A stretch of 64,000 nucleotides of DNA from Diplonema papillatum (GCA_030068145.1 JAPJBO010000758.1:1-64000), one strand, 5' to 3'; positions 11,437 to 22,113 are shown, counted from the first letter of the stretch. The notes: generated by a model not told the origin, from the sequence alone. Translations and numbers: made by a program.

Positions 11437-13498
11437 TTGGGGTCGATGGGGCGCGCACCGCCGGCAGTCAGCAGCTTCTTGATGAGCAGCTCGTCGCCGA
11501 TGGAGACCGCGTGCTGCAGCGGCGTCAGGAGGAACCCTTTGTTGAGGTCGATCCTCGGGTGCATGAGCAGGTGGTCGACGATGTCGCGCTCTCCGAGCTG
11601 GATCGCCTGGCAGAGCGGCGTGGATCCCGTGCCGCTGGACAGCTTGTTGACGCTGATGCGCCGGTGCCGGAGCAGCGCCCGGACCGCGTCCAGCCGCCCG
11701 GCCTCAACCGCCCGGCACAGTGGGTCACCCTTGTTGGGGTTCACCTTCGCCGACGACAGCAGGACCTGCAGCACGGAGGAGTTGCCCTTCGTAACTGCAC
11801 GGGCCAGCGGGAAGTCGCGGTTGAGGTCGGTCAGGGGCCCGCCGAGCACGATTTCGACCAGCTTCGCGTCGCCGGTCGCGACCGCCGCGGCGACCGGCGC
11901 GGGCCGCTGCACGTTCGCGCTGAAGTCCGCGTTCCCGTACCGCAGGAGCTGCCGGACCAGCTTGTGCGCCTTCGCCAGCGACGACTGCCTCGGGCGCTGC
12001 TGGCGTGCCGCCGGCTCGCGCCCCACGGCTTCCGTCCAATCGTCGCTGCCCCAGCCGCCGCACGCGGGGACGTGCCCGCAGCCGCCGGGTCCACCGCAGC
12101 TTGCAGGGAACGGGCGGGGCCCGGGGCTCCGGGCGCTGCTTCCGAGCGGAAACTCCGCCGCTGGGGGGGAGGGGCTGCGGGGTGTGCAGCCGTCCCCCTT
12201 GAGCTGCAGATGCGGCGGCAGGCAAGGAGGCGGCAGCCGGCCCGGGTCACCCCGCTCTGCGGGTGACCTCGTGCGTTCGCCGGTGGGCGAGAGCGCCGCA
12301 GCCGCGGTGGCGCCACTGGCTCTCGAATCTGTACCCATTAGCACCGGCGACAGCGCATCGTTGTCGAAAGAGAGCGCCGTTGTGACGCTGGCTCCCCGAC
12401 CTCGCTCTGTGCTGTCCATTTGCGTGCCCGGCGATCGTGCACTTTCGTCAACAGAGTGTCTGACTCGCTCTATGCTGTCCATTTGCACCGGCGACAGTGC
12501 ACCTGTGTCGAAAGAGAGTACCGCTGTGACGCTGGCTCCCCGACCTCGCTCTGTGCTGTCCATTTGCGTGCCCGGCGATCGTGCACTTTCGTCAACAGAG
12601 TGTCTGGCTCGCTCTATGCTGTCCATTTGCACCGGCGACAGTGCACCTGTGTCGAAAGATAACCTGGCTCGCTCCGTGCTCACTTGCAATGGCGACAGGG
12701 GACCTTTGTCGCAGGAGAGTGCCGCCGCGGCGCTGGCTCTCCGGTCGGGTTCCGTGTTGTCCATTTGCACCGGCGACAGAGCACCTTTGTCAAAGGAGAA
12801 CCTGGTCCGCTCTGTGCTCACTTGCAACGGCGACCCGCAGGAGAGTGCCGCCGCGGCGCTGGCTCTCCGGTCGGGTTCCGTGTTGTCCATTTGCACCGGC
12901 GACAGTGCACCTGTGTCGAAAGATAACCTGGCTCGCTCCGTGTTCACTTGCAATGGCGACAGGGGACCTTTGTCGCAGGAGAGTGCCGCCGCGGCGCTGG
13001 CTCTCCGATCGGGTTCCGTGTTGTCCATTTGCACCGGCGACAGAGCCCCTTTGTCGATGGTGGGCGGCCCCGTGCCAGCACTGGCCCTCTGCGGGTCCGG
13101 CTCCGCAGTCGCTCCCTTGCGGCCGACGGACCCGCGGCCGACCATGCCCAAGGCCACGGGGCCGGCGGCGCCCGCTTTGTGCGCGGCCCTGCGGCTGAAC
13201 AGGGCGCCCGCGGCCTCGATGGCTGCCGCGAGCGACCGGCCCGTGGCCAGCGGCTTGTCGACCGCCGCCGACCAGCTGAGCAGCAGCTGGGCGGCGGCGT
13301 CGATGTCGAGCCCCCGCGCGTGGGCGACGAAGAGGTCCTCTTGCGTCGCCACCGCCGCCGGGAACGCGACCGCCGCCGCCGGGTCTGGCAGCGTGGGCGA
13401 GCGGGCCGCGCGCAGACCCGGGCTTCCTGCCCTGGACGAGACGAGGGAGGAGCGCGAGGTGAAGCGGGCGGCCTGCAGGGAAACGTCCGCAGCGACTT
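11434..13498 (-). CDS. Ankyrin-repeat exon with coding minisatellite
   Basis: This internal exon begins after a strong acceptor (C-rich tract then CACAG, ending at 13499) and ends at CAACAG|GTGTTTC. No in-frame ATG lies before the first stop upstream, so the initiator must be in an earlier, unseen exon. The product begins with an Arg/Ser/Ala-rich segment and a helical domain (TQEDLFVAHARGLDIDAAAQ, LLLSWSAAVDKP), then a Ser-Pro-rich repeat region (12330-13065), a low-complexity linker and five to six ankyrin repeats (KLVRQLLRYGNA, AVATGDAKLVEIVL, PLARAVTKGN, LCRAVEAGRLDAVRALLRH, PLCQAIQLGERDIVDHLLMH, HAVSIGDELLIKKLL). The joined protein would be an ankyrin scaffold with C-terminal membrane segments; the ligand is unknown. 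Confidence 0.82.
12330..13065 (-). repeat. Coding Ser-Pro minisatellite in the ankyrin exon
   Basis: Alternating repeat types encode phrases such as ALSPVQMDNTEPDRRASAAA, GPLSPLQVSTERARLSFDT and ARSPGTQMDSTERGRGASV. Copies stay in frame and some adjoining units are near-identical, which indicates recent unequal exchange. The SP and RRAS or RLSF motifs resemble phosphorylation sites, but that is inference. Confidence 0.85.
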
Positions 13499-13552
13499 CT
13501 GTGGGGGGGGCGGTGGGAAAATCTTAGTGTTATGTTTGGGTAAATTCCCTTA

Positions 13553-13666
13553 TATGTCCGACATGTTTTCAAAATGACCCATATACGTCCGACATATTTT
13601 CAGAATGTCCAACATATTTTGAGAATGTCCGACTTATTTTCAAAATGACCCTTATATGTCCGACAT
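13553..13666. repeat. Short tandem repeat at a duplication junction
   Basis: Degenerate copies of about 28-50 bp built on TGTCCGACATATTTTCA followed by AATGACCC lie between the ankyrin exon and its partial duplicate. They may mark the duplication breakpoint. Confidence 0.8.
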
Positions 13667-13671
13667 ATGCA

Positions 13672-13858
13672 GCCCTGCGGCTGAACAGGGCGCCGGCGGC
13701 CTCGATGGCTGCCGCGAGCGACCGGCCCGTGGCCAGCGGCTTGTCGACCGCCGCCGACCAGCTGAGCAGCAGCTGGGCGGCGGCGTCGATGTCGAGCCCC
13801 CGCGCGTGGGCGACGAAGAGGTCCTCTTGCGTCGCCACCGCCGCCGGGAACGCGACGA
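13672..13858 (-). pseudogene. Partial duplicate of the ankyrin exon 5' part
   Basis: Nearly identical to 13183-13369; it encodes TQEDLFVAHARGLDIDAAAQ through GALFSRRAA, then runs into unrelated sequence and stops. It has no splice acceptor of its own. Confidence 0.9.
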
Positions 13859-13859
13859 G

Positions 13860-14860
13860 AAGGGATCCCAAGTGCTGTAACTACCGAACCACGTGTCGAT
13901 TTTTCACACTGTCAGCCGATGTTGGAGGCGCAGAAGGCCCTGGCAGTGGGCAAGGTAAAAAAAATGACTCGTAGAAGGGAGCATCATGGAAGGTGATGGC
14001 GCGCGCATGGTCATATCATGGAAACTCCCGGAGTCTCGAACAAAGGCTGCGAGGTTGACATCATCCCACGAATGAGGGGGTGGGGGGGGATGAATGAAGG
14101 GGGGCTGCCATACCGTCAACACTCGACAGCAGGGCGGAGGCAGGCGTGGCCAGCGCGTCGCCGCTTTGCCTCATGGCCGCGGATGCTGAACTGTCGTTCG
14201 ACTGCTTCCGGGGCGGGCCCAGGAGGGACCGGCTCGAACCCGACTGAGACCCTAGCCATTCGCAGCTGTTGCCCGTCTGGTCATCCATGCGCTGGGGGGG
14301 AGGGGCGGGGGATGGGGAGAGACGAAAAGGAATCCTGTGTGTTCCGGCAGGGGGTTTAAAGTGAAAGTTCGCTTGAAACTCCGGGGGTTTAAAGTCTCCG
14401 GGTGACGTGGTGGTTACACGAGGTAAGAGGATCGGTGGGTACCTTCGTTGTTGGTCGTTGGAGGTTTCGGCCATTGTCCACATACCTTACTTACGGTAGG
14501 CCCTCCTCAGTATGGTGCCGCAGTAGGTGACTGTCCGTCTTCTTGGTACCGTATGACCGTCTCTTTTCGTGAACTTGTGGTGCTGCTTATGGTTTGCGTA
14601 CCGCGGCACGTGTGTTCCGGCAGGGGTTTTAGCGTTGATTGCGGATTAGAAGGTCGGTATTTTAGAAGTCTCCATCAGGAGGGGGTGGTCTGGGTTTAAT
14701 ACTACTAGCGGATAGCGATTATGTGCAGGGTGCCTTTTTTTTTGACGCGGGCGAAACGCGGGTACCAGGGAAAGCCTGCTACACGGGAGCCAAGCTTCAC
14801 GTGTTCGGCGGTACTGCAGAGCCACGGGCCTACGGGTCAAGTGGCTACCGATTTCCCAAA
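13860..14860. other. Non-coding stretch with dispersed-repeat fragments
   Basis: No convincing exon here. 14357-14410 is a diverged copy of the AGTTAAAGTTCGC repeat family, and 14625-14680 carries the AGCGTT...GGATTAGAAGGTCGGTATTTTA fragment also present at 26225. Around 14080-14110 and 14285-14310 there are G-runs. Confidence 0.55.
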
Positions 14861-14889
14861 CTAAAGCATCAAGGCTTGGCGCACCTTGG

Positions 14890-15245
14890 GGCTTGGCGCT
14901 CGCGCTGAACACAAGCTCGTCGAGACGGTCAGCCACAGGGCAGAGCGGACGGGGTTGTGGCACTGTGCTGCCTCCGACTCAAGCTTTGCAAGCTGTGGTT
15001 GACCGTCACGTTCCTGGACCAGGAGCGGCCTTTTCTTCTCTCTCTGACGCGGGCGCAGGAGAAGACGAAGCGGCACATTCTCGCTGACGGCGACATCGTG
15101 GGGCTGCGCCGGCAGCGCGGGCTGCTGTGCCGCGAGTGCCGCACGGAGGCGTGGCCGCTGCTGCTCGGCATCCGACGTCCGGGCGGCGGGCAAGAAGAGG
15201 ACGGCGTCCGCCGTGAGAAGCAGAACGAGGGCCAGTCCCAAGTTT
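14890..15245 (+). CDS. Coding-like exon, strand uncertain
   Basis: One plus-strand frame reads LTVTFLDQERPFLLSLTRAQ, EKTKRHILADGDIVGLRRQR, GLLCRECRTEAWPLLLGIRR with about 85% G/C at third positions, better than the competing minus frame (about 75%). The minus frame is nevertheless attractive because it starts with a signal-peptide-like run (LGLALVLLLTADAVLFLPAA) from an ATG at 15278-15280, although that ATG lies in the terminal repeat of the adjoining element. No family recognised. A fragment is duplicated in inverted orientation at the start of the window. Confidence 0.45.
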
Positions 15246-15276
15246 CGTGTTTCTATTACTACGGAGCTGCTATATA

Positions 15277-15654
15277 TCATGCAGGGTCAAAACCTTGTGT
15301 CGTTTTGAAACGCTCCCGCGGAGTCGATGGCCTCTAAAAATAATTTTTTTTGGAAAAAAAAATTGCTCAACTTCATCGAAAATTACCACAGTTTTTGTTC
15401 CAAAATTTCAACATTCAAAAAACCCAAAAGATTTCCGGTAATACATCCTCCTCCTACTGCGTATACTGGCTCCGTCTGCTGCTTCGTCTTCACCGTCGCG
15501 GATGATGCATAAATCGAAAGTAGAAAGGTCAGGCAGCGATTCGGTGTGTTTGTCACAAAAACGGATATATTAATCTTCTAAGATCTGCGATCTTATACGA
15601 CAAAAAAAATATTTGGCCATTTCCAAAAAGACACACGGTTTTGACCCTGCATGA
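15277..15654. mobile_element. 378-bp TIR element with TA target duplication
   Basis: Inverted termini begin TCATGCAGGGTCAAAACC at 15277 and end with the reverse complement at 15654, extending to about 24 bases with one mismatch. Both ends are flanked by TA (15275-15276 and 15655-15656). The interior is AT-rich (long A and T runs, 15330-15430 and 15595-15630), sharply unlike the GC-rich coding-like sequence on both sides. TA duplication suggests mobilisation by a Tc1/mariner or pogo-type transposase. Confidence 0.8.
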
Positions 15655-15656
15655 TA

Positions 15657-15770
15657 TCAAGTTCCAGGAGGCGCCTCAGCCCGGCTTCCGCGGTGCCCTC
15701 GACCTTGCGGGCGACCTTCAACACCGTCGAGAGACGGCGGTTGTTGGCGGTGAATGAAAAAGGGACGGGA
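15657..15770 (-). CDS. Coding-like segment upstream of the TIR element
   Basis: The minus strand reads FTANNRRLSTVLKVARKVEG, TAEAGLRRLLELD with strong GC3, up to the edge of the TIR element. It could be the exon preceding a minus-strand reading of 14861-15280. No start or acceptor is obvious and the assignment is tentative. Confidence 0.4.
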   Translation of the reverse strand, partial: SRPFFIHRQQPPSLDGVEGRPQGRGHRGSRAEAPPGT

Positions 15771-15939
15771 CATCAGTCCCGATCACCCTCTTCACCCAGC
15801 TCACCGAATCCGACCTATCGAGCTGCTTCGGCATTTTCCGAGACTACTGCGACTCGTAACAGTAGTAGGGCAGCAGGAGACCTTGTCCAGGTGGGTAGCG
15901 TTACCTCCCCGTGCTGATTGCCGGATGGATGCGGGCGCA

Positions 15940-16100
15940 ACTGCACCTTGACCGTAGAGGCTTGGGTATGGGAGGGGGGGGTTGAGAGGGTTGGGAAAAG
16001 TGAAGGTGTGCTGCTCGTTTCGGGTGATGTGTCACTCCGTTGTGAAACCTTGTGAAGTCCCCTAACGCGTTTAGGGGGGTGTTTGGGATTGGGTAGGCAC
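15940..16100. repeat. Dispersed repeat, also at 26.27-26.40 kb
   Basis: TTGACCGTAGAGGCTTGGGT through CTAACGCGTTTAGGGGGGT is shared with 26270-26402 with few changes. 16190-16245 (GTTGGCTCGAACAGAGGCTA) is shared with 26105-26155. The order of the modules differs between the loci. Confidence 0.85.
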
Positions 16101-16299
16101 CTTCTTAAAATAGTTCTGTTCCCGATTGCAACAAGCACAAGCATCGCACAAGTATCGAATCTAAAAACAATACACTTTTCACATCTTTAAAAGTCGGGTT
16201 GGCTCGAACAGAGGCTATTCACATGGCATATTCATAGGACCTCTACTTCCCTGAACAAGCCTCGGAGAGCAGGAGGTATCCAGCGCCGACTGTTGACTG

Positions 16300-17160
16300 G
16301 GCCGAGCTCGATAGATCACATTTCGGCTTTCAAGGTGTGCAGTCTTCACGGAGCTTCGTTGGACACCTTTTACAACCTCTGTTCAGGATCCAACTACAGG
16401 CAGCAGTAGCTTTACGCAGGTGGAAAACCAAGTGTCGGCGAAAGCCTTTTGGACAAATCGTTACGTTGGTCAAGCCCTCGGGGTGTTCAGAAAGTTGCCA
16501 GCTCGTGCCAAGCTTGAACAACAAGAAGTGTACCGGGTTCACATTTGTGGACACCTTTTACAACCTCTTTTCAGCATCCAACTACAGGCACCAGTAGCTT
16601 TACGCAGGTGGAAAACCAAGTGTCGGCGAAAGCCTTTTGGACAAATGGTTTCGTTGGTCAGGTGTGCAGAAAGCTGCCAGCTCGTGCCAAGCTTGAACAA
16701 CAAGAAGTATGCCGGGTTCACATTTGTGGACACCTTTTACAACCTCTTTTTCGGCATCCAACTACAGGCACCAGTAGCTTTACGCAGGTGGAAACCCAAG
16801 TGTCGGCGAAAGCCTTTTGGAAAATGGTTTCGTCGGTCAGGTGTGCAGAAAGCTGCCAGCTCGTGCCAAGCTTGAACAACAAGAAGTGTGCCGGGTTCAC
16901 ATTTGTGGACACCTTTTACAACCTCTTTTCAGCATCCAACTACAGGTACCAGTAGCTTTACGCAGGTGGAAACCCAAGTGTCGGCGAAAGCCTTTTGGAC
17001 AAATGGTTTCGTCGGTCAAGCCCTCGGGGCGTGCAGAAAGCTGCCAGCTCGTGCCAAGCTTGAACAAACAAGAAGTGTGCCGGGTTCACATTTGTGGACA
17101 CCTTTTACAACCTCTTTTCGGCATCCAACTATAGGCAGCAGTAGCTATACGCCCACCCAG
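16300..17160. repeat. ~180-bp tandem array
   Basis: Five units anchored on GGACACCTTTTACAACCTCT at 16361, 16549, 16728, 16907 and 17096 (spacings 188, 179, 179, 189). ORFs through it are shifting frames of a non-multiple-of-three repeat. No coding function is supported. Confidence 0.92.
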
Positions 17161-18100
17161 ATTCACCTGTGTTTCGCGTGGGCTACAGCACATTTACCTC
17201 TTTTGATCCATCGCAACTGGCAGTCTCCTCAAGCATTTCCTACAAAGCAGGTGCTTATACAAAAAAAACAAGCGTCGACGAATGCCTTTGAGAAGAATCA
17301 TTACGTTGTCGTACAACCACAAAATCATGACGTTGTGGTATAACAAGCCTCGGCGAGCAGAAGAAGGTTGACCTCGGTCAAGCTGGATAAAACACATGCT
17401 GGCTTTCAGAAAGTGCAGTCTGCACGGAGCTTCGTTGAGCACCCGTTACCCGTCCAATCTAAGCTGCGGATCCAACACTGCCAATGCCGACGAATGCCTT
17501 TGGGAAGAATCGCTCCGTTGTGGTACAGCAAGCTCTCGGTGAGCAGAAAGCTTGACGGATCACATATCGGCGTTTAAGAAAGAGTCTTCACAGAGCTTAA
17601 CCCTTACGCTGTGGCACAACAAGCCTCGGAGAGCAGGAGGTATCCAGCGCCGACTGTTGACTGGCGAGGAAGGTGCCTTTTGGGCCCAGTTGGATAACAA
17701 TGGTAACTCCATTGCTAATACATGTCCGAAGAGCTCGATAGATCACATTTCGGCTTTCAAGATGTGCAGTCTTCACGGAGCTTAACCCTTACACTGTGGT
17801 ACAACAAGCCTCGGAGAGCAGGAGGTATCCAGCGCCAACTGTTGACTGGGCCGAGCTCGATAGATCACATTTCGGCTTTCAAGGTGTGCAGTCTTCACAG
17901 AGCTTCGTTGGACACCTTTTACAACCTCTGTTCAAGATCCAACTACAGGCAGCAGTAGCTTTACGCAGGTGGAAACCCAAGTGTCGGCGAATGCCTTTTG
18001 GACAAATCGTTACGTTGGTCAAGCCCTCGGGGTGTGCAGAAAGCTGCCAGCTCGTGTCAAGCTCGAACAACAAGAAGTGTGCCGGGTTCACATTTTTCGG
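17160..18100. repeat. Mosaic of units related to the 180-bp array
   Basis: Blocks such as CGATAGATCACATTTCGGC and GGTATCCAGCGCC recur at 16310, 17735, 17855 and 17640/17820 in varied order. 17205-17265 (CAACTGGCAGTCTCCTCAAG then GCAGGTGCTTATAC) is a dispersed module also at 26412 and 38030. Confidence 0.8.
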
Positions 18101-18199
18101 CTTTCAAGAAGCGTCAGCTGTAGAGGGAGCAAGGTTGCTTCACGAGTCGTTCGTCGATTGCAACACAAGAGAGATAGCGTGCGTCTGATCTAAAGGCGT

Positions 18200-18600
18200 G
18201 CTGCCAACCTCTTCGCTCTTCTTCGGCTGGCTCGGCCAAGCTGGAAAGATCTCAGGTTCGCATTTCGGCCTTTAAAAAGCGCCAGCTGTCGAGAGAGCTC
18301 GTGCCAAAGCTTGGATCACGAGTCGTTCGTCGATTGCAACAAGAGAGGTTTCGCGCGCCTGATCTAGCGGCGTGCCGCCATCCTCTTCACTCTTCTTCGG
18401 CTGGCTCGGCCAAGCTGGAAAGATCTCAGGTTCGCATTTCGGCCTTTAAAAAGCGCCAGCTGTCGAGAGAGCTCGTGCCAAAGCTTGGATCACGAGTCTT
18501 TCGTCGATTGCAACAAGAGAGGTTTCGCGCGCCTGATCTAGCGGCGTGCCGCCATCCTCTTCACTCTTCTTCGGCTGGCTCGGCCAAGCTTGGATTGAAA
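18200..18600. repeat. 182-bp tandem repeat
   Basis: Two to three near-identical units; the word CGCCAGCTGTCGAGAGAGCT occurs at 18281 and 18463. No coding function seen. Confidence 0.9.
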
Positions 18601-18635
18601 GATTTCAGAACACGCATTTCGACCCTTCAATCTCT

Positions 18636-18904
18636 TCAGTCTTCCTCGCGGTACGCAATGCAGGCTGGCAGCTGCTGCATGGCTTTGAAGATCTCGAGCT
18701 CTTCATTTGAGACGTGGTTGCTCATGTCGCTGTCGTCGCCGTCCCACACCGCCCAGGCGTAGCAGATAAGCCCGAAAACAGTGGGGTGCGCGGGTACCAA
18801 CTCACTGACTGAGTACGTGAACGACCTCCCGTCCCCGAATACGAGGGCCACGTCGCCCGTTGCATCAGGCGGGATGCTTGCCAGGTACTGGTTCTCGACC
18901 GTCT
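18636..18904 (-). CDS. Terminal exon of an unidentified gene
   Basis: After the acceptor TTTCCCACCCAACGCAG the minus strand encodes TVENQYLASIPPDATGDVAL, VFGDGRSFTYSVSELVPAHP, TVFGLICYAWAVWDGDDSDM and ends ...ACIAYREED before TGA at 18636-18638. Composition and GC3 look like real coding. Earlier exons would lie at higher coordinates, where the TIR element at 18978-25195 begins, so the gene may be interrupted or truncated by it. No family recognised. Confidence 0.62.
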
Positions 18905-18977
18905 GCGTTGGGTGGGAAATATTGGGTCACCCTTTACGGCGACGGGGGACGAAGGGTACGCGGTAGGATTTTTTTTA

Positions 18978-19125
18978 GTACTAACAATCTTGTGGGTTGC
19001 CCTTCAATGTATTGTGCAGGCTAAAAAGACGTAGGCAGCGTGTTTTGGTGGTTGATCAGAATTCCTTACCTGAGTACACACAGGGTAAATACAAGTGGGA
19101 AAACGATCAACCGGCACGCACAAAT
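18978..19125 (+). repeat. Left terminal inverted repeat of the 6.2-kb element
   Basis: About 148 bases match the reverse complement of 25142-25195 plus 24646-24753 with only a few mismatches. Right-hand identity stops at ACAAA(C)A, immediately beside the TA where the inner pogo-like element ends. Confidence 0.85.
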
Positions 19126-19319
19126 AAAACGAAGCGCCTGTCTTTTTTTCTGTCTAAGCAGTGCAAGCACCGGCGTACAGAGGCATCCAGAAATTTATTT
19201 CGCAGGTAGGTGCGCGTCAACTTTACGAGAGAGAAGAGAAGCATTTGGAATGCTGCAGATAGTTCGCTTGATTTGCCTTCCCTCAGCAGAGTATGCGATA
19301 TTGACCTACTGGTAACTAG

Positions 19320-19500
19320 TCGCCCGGCTGCGCCCACCCCCAACCCCCCGCCCCCCCACCCCAGGCTGGCTCCCCGGTCCGGCCCCCTTTAGTGGCTGGT
19401 CCCCCAGTGCTGGCCACTCACGGCGGCCCCCCGACAGTTTTTCTTTTTTTTTTTTTGGAGCGTGGGGGTTACCCCCACGTAAGACCCCCCTTTTAAATCA
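19320..19500. other. C-rich low-complexity stretch
   Basis: Runs of C and GGCCCC words followed by an 11-12 T run at about 19445-19457. No gene seen. Confidence 0.6.
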
Positions 19501-19517
19501 CTGCTAAGCACCCACTT

Positions 19518-20515
19518 CAGGACCTTATGCAGATGCCTATTTTCTCCTTCAGACTAGACACCAAGCCCACTTTCTCTGGTGAGTCTTAATGCAGGGGGGG
19601 TCCGGGGGGCACCGCCCCCCGGGAGACGTGTTTTGTTCGGAACTTGTAACAGGAAACCGATGCCTGGTTACAGGCCTCTGGCGAAAATTCGAAATATTGT
19701 AGATAGTGGGACACGGTGCCTCAGGATCTGATGTCATGGCTAAGGCAGGACCTTCTGCAGCCAGTGTTCTCCTCCAGAAGACACGTAGCCTACTGTTGAT
19801 TGTTCTGATAAAAGGTCTCACCCTTCTTCTGTAGCACAGCCAGAATAGGAGAAAGAATTCCCACTACAGACACCCAAAACCTCTGCCCAACCCAAGATTA
19901 CAGACACCAAACTCCTGCCCAACCGAATCGAGGTAGTGTAAATCAACCCAACCTCCCACCCGATTTTCAATTTTTTTCTTGGGTAAGTTACCTCCAGGAC
20001 CTTATGCAGCCCATTTTCTCCTTCAGACTAGACACCAAGCCCATTTTCTCTGGTGAGTCTTAATGCAGGGGGGGCCCGGGGGGCACCGCCCCCCGGGAGA
20101 CGGTACGGTACATGGCACTTCAGATTCTGTCTTGTTCGGAGCCTGTAACAGAAACTGATGCCTGGTAACAGGCGAAAATTCGAAATCTTGTAGATAGTTT
20201 ATGGGGGGTCCAGGGGGCACCGCCCCCTGGGAGACGGTATGGTACATGGTGCCTCAGAATCTGATGTCCTGGCTAAGGCAGGACCTTCTGCAGCGTGTCC
20301 TCCAGAAGACACCTAGCCTACTGATGATTGTTCCGATGAAAGGTCTCGCCCCTCTTCAGTAGCACAGCCAGAATAGGAGAAAGAATTCCCACTACAGACA
20401 CCCAAAACCTCTGCCCAACCCAAGATTACAGACACCAAACTCCTGCCCAACCCAACCCGAGGTAGTGTAAATCAACCCAACCTCCCACCTGATTTTCGAT
20501 TTTTTTTTTTTTTGG
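19518..20515. repeat. ~480-bp direct duplication
   Basis: 19518-19990 and 20000-20515 are diverged copies sharing GGACCTTATGCAG, CTCCTTCAGACTAGACACC, GGTGAGTCTTAATGCAGGG and CCCAACCTCCCACC. Both contain G-runs followed by GGGGGCACCGCCCCC hairpins. The second copy has an internal repeat of the GGGCACCGCCCC block. Confidence 0.88.
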
Positions 20516-20589
20516 GTGAGTTACCTCACCCAACCGCTGCAGTGCATAACCCCCTGGTTACCTCACCCAACTGCTGCAGTGCATAACCC

Positions 20590-20930
20590 CCTGTCGGTCC
20601 CGCTTTGTGAAGGGGGGGAATGCAAGAAGGTGCTTGGAATGGGTATGTGCCCAACACCGCCCTGGTCCCGTCTGCGCCGTGTTTCGGTCCTTTAAGCCAC
20701 GGACACATAAGGTGGACCATCATCAGCGCGGAACCTGAGTGTCTGCAGACAGGACTGCGGTGTGAGTCTGGTTTGTCCGGCGGCTGTTCGTAGCTCGTCA
20801 CAGCCAGGACCACCCGTGCTACTAGAGCACAGGCGAATCCGTCACAGGGAGAAGACCCCTACAACCGTGTCTGAGCAATCAGCTAAAAAACTCAAGGTCC
20901 CCGCCCTGATTGTGACTGCGACTCGCTAGG
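20590..20930. repeat. Dispersed family GCGCCGTGTTTCGG, copy 1
   Basis: Matches 63530-63815 over nearly 300 bases and, more diverged, 39005-39185 and 37830-37900. Shared words include TCTGCGCCGTGTTTCG, CTGTTCGTAGCTCGTC and AGGACCACCCGTGCTACTAG. No ORF. It may be one end of a larger element. Confidence 0.85.
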
Positions 20931-21149
20931 CAGCACTGACTTGTCTTCTTTTTACGGTGGCAATCTGCGAAGTAAAATCCGCAGAGCACAGTGTACACGG
21001 GGTTGCCGTGTGCAGCACCAATGGTTGAAGTACCAAAAGGGGAAAGAGTGCGAGGAAGTAATCCTGCGCGCTGAGGGCGGCTAGTCGCGTTACGCGAAGT
21101 GCCCTACTGGAATGGGGGGATTGCAAGAACGTGCTTGGAATGGGTATGT

Positions 21150-21560
21150 TTGTGAAGGGGGAAAATCTTAGTTTAATGTTTAGGCAGAGCACTGCCTCTC
21201 ATGCATGGTTGATGCTAGCATCAAGTCTTCTTCGAGGAAGATGCCGTCTAGGAAAGGGATGCAAAATAGAAAGTTGTAGAGAGGGGAGTGTACGGCTCCC
21301 AAAGTGGGGAATGAAACCTTGAGGGACTAGCCCCCTGTGTTTTTATCACCGCGGTGTTGTGTGCACCTCGTTCTTCGTCTCGTGTTTCGCTCTTGAACGC
21401 AGACCAATCCAAAGTCAGAGCTCATCAGTGGGTCCTTTGGATGGGAATTTTCAGTCCTGTTCCGGTGCGAGCACAACTTGGTTTCATGTGTTTTCCTTCC
21501 TTCATTCGTTTTTTTTTTAAAAAGGGGGTTTTGGATGGGATAGAGGGGGTCGTTGTTGGT
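21150..21560. repeat. Stem-loop repeat family, longest copy
   Basis: The core GGGGGAAAATCTTAGTTTAA is followed by a run of predicted hairpins: AGGCAG-agca-CTGCCT, palindrome TTGATGCTAGCATCAA, TCTTC-ttcga-GGAAGA and GGGAG-tgtacg-GCTCCC, then CTTGAGGGACTAGCCCC. Similar order is seen at 25262, 34760, 35345, 46497 and 63395. Regular spacing of short stems suggests a structured RNA or a recombination/transposition end, but no known RNA family was recognised. Confidence 0.8.
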
Positions 21561-21831
21561 GCTGGTTTGTGGGATAAGGTAATTGAAGGCCATTTATAAG
21601 ATTACATACCGTAAATGGAAATATGTTGGACCGGACAAAAGTCCCAAGTTGCCACTTTTTGGCCGAAAGTCCCAAGATTTGTCCGGTCCAACATTTTTCG
21701 GGAGGCTTTTGCGTACTTAGCAATTTTCGAGTTTTGGCCTTCTTGGTTCTTGCTTGGTCCGGATCTGGTGGTATCACATCCCAGGATGGGAAACATTCTG
21801 TAGGAGAGTCCTGACGTTGCCCACCAGTGCG

Positions 21832-22113
21832 ATGGCTGCCACGTTCTCGCGGACGACATCCGTACCTGAGGGCGACCTTCTTCTTCTTCTTCCGGATCCC
21901 CTGGACACGGGCTGTAGAGGGACGCTTATCCTACCCGACCCGACATCGGGCACCCCTTCCAGAAGTTCGTCAGGAGGTCTCGACAAGCAGTTCGCCGAGA
22001 AAAGCCACGTGGCAGGCGTCCCCTTCGTGGAACACGAGCTCCTCGGCCATTCGCACGGTCCAAGAAGGCCCTGCGCCGGCGCTGCGCCTTCCGCACCGGC
22101 ACCAGAGGAGTGA
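21832..22113 (+). CDS. Possible second small ORF in the pogo-like element
   Basis: An ATG-initiated 93-codon ORF (MAATFSRTTSVPEGD...APEE) lies downstream of the transposase on the opposite strand in GC-rich sequence. The minus strand is open there as well. Both readings are low-complexity, so coding status is doubtful; it may be captured exon sequence. Confidence 0.25.
   Translation: MAATFSRTTSVPEGDLLLLLPDPLDTGCRGTLILPDPTSGTPSRSSSGGLDKQFAEKSHVAGVPFVEHELLGHSHGPRRPCAGAAPSAPAPEE

Noticed and set aside
11437..13527. 696-codon open frame on the plus strand
   Set aside because: It mirrors the minus-strand ankyrin exon, whose repeats, splice sites and domain match are clear; the plus frame has no recognisable domain.
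21290..21340. Group I intron-like GGGACTAG word
   Set aside because: A P7-like GACTA is present but no matching downstream strand, P3 or P4-P6 arrangement could be found.
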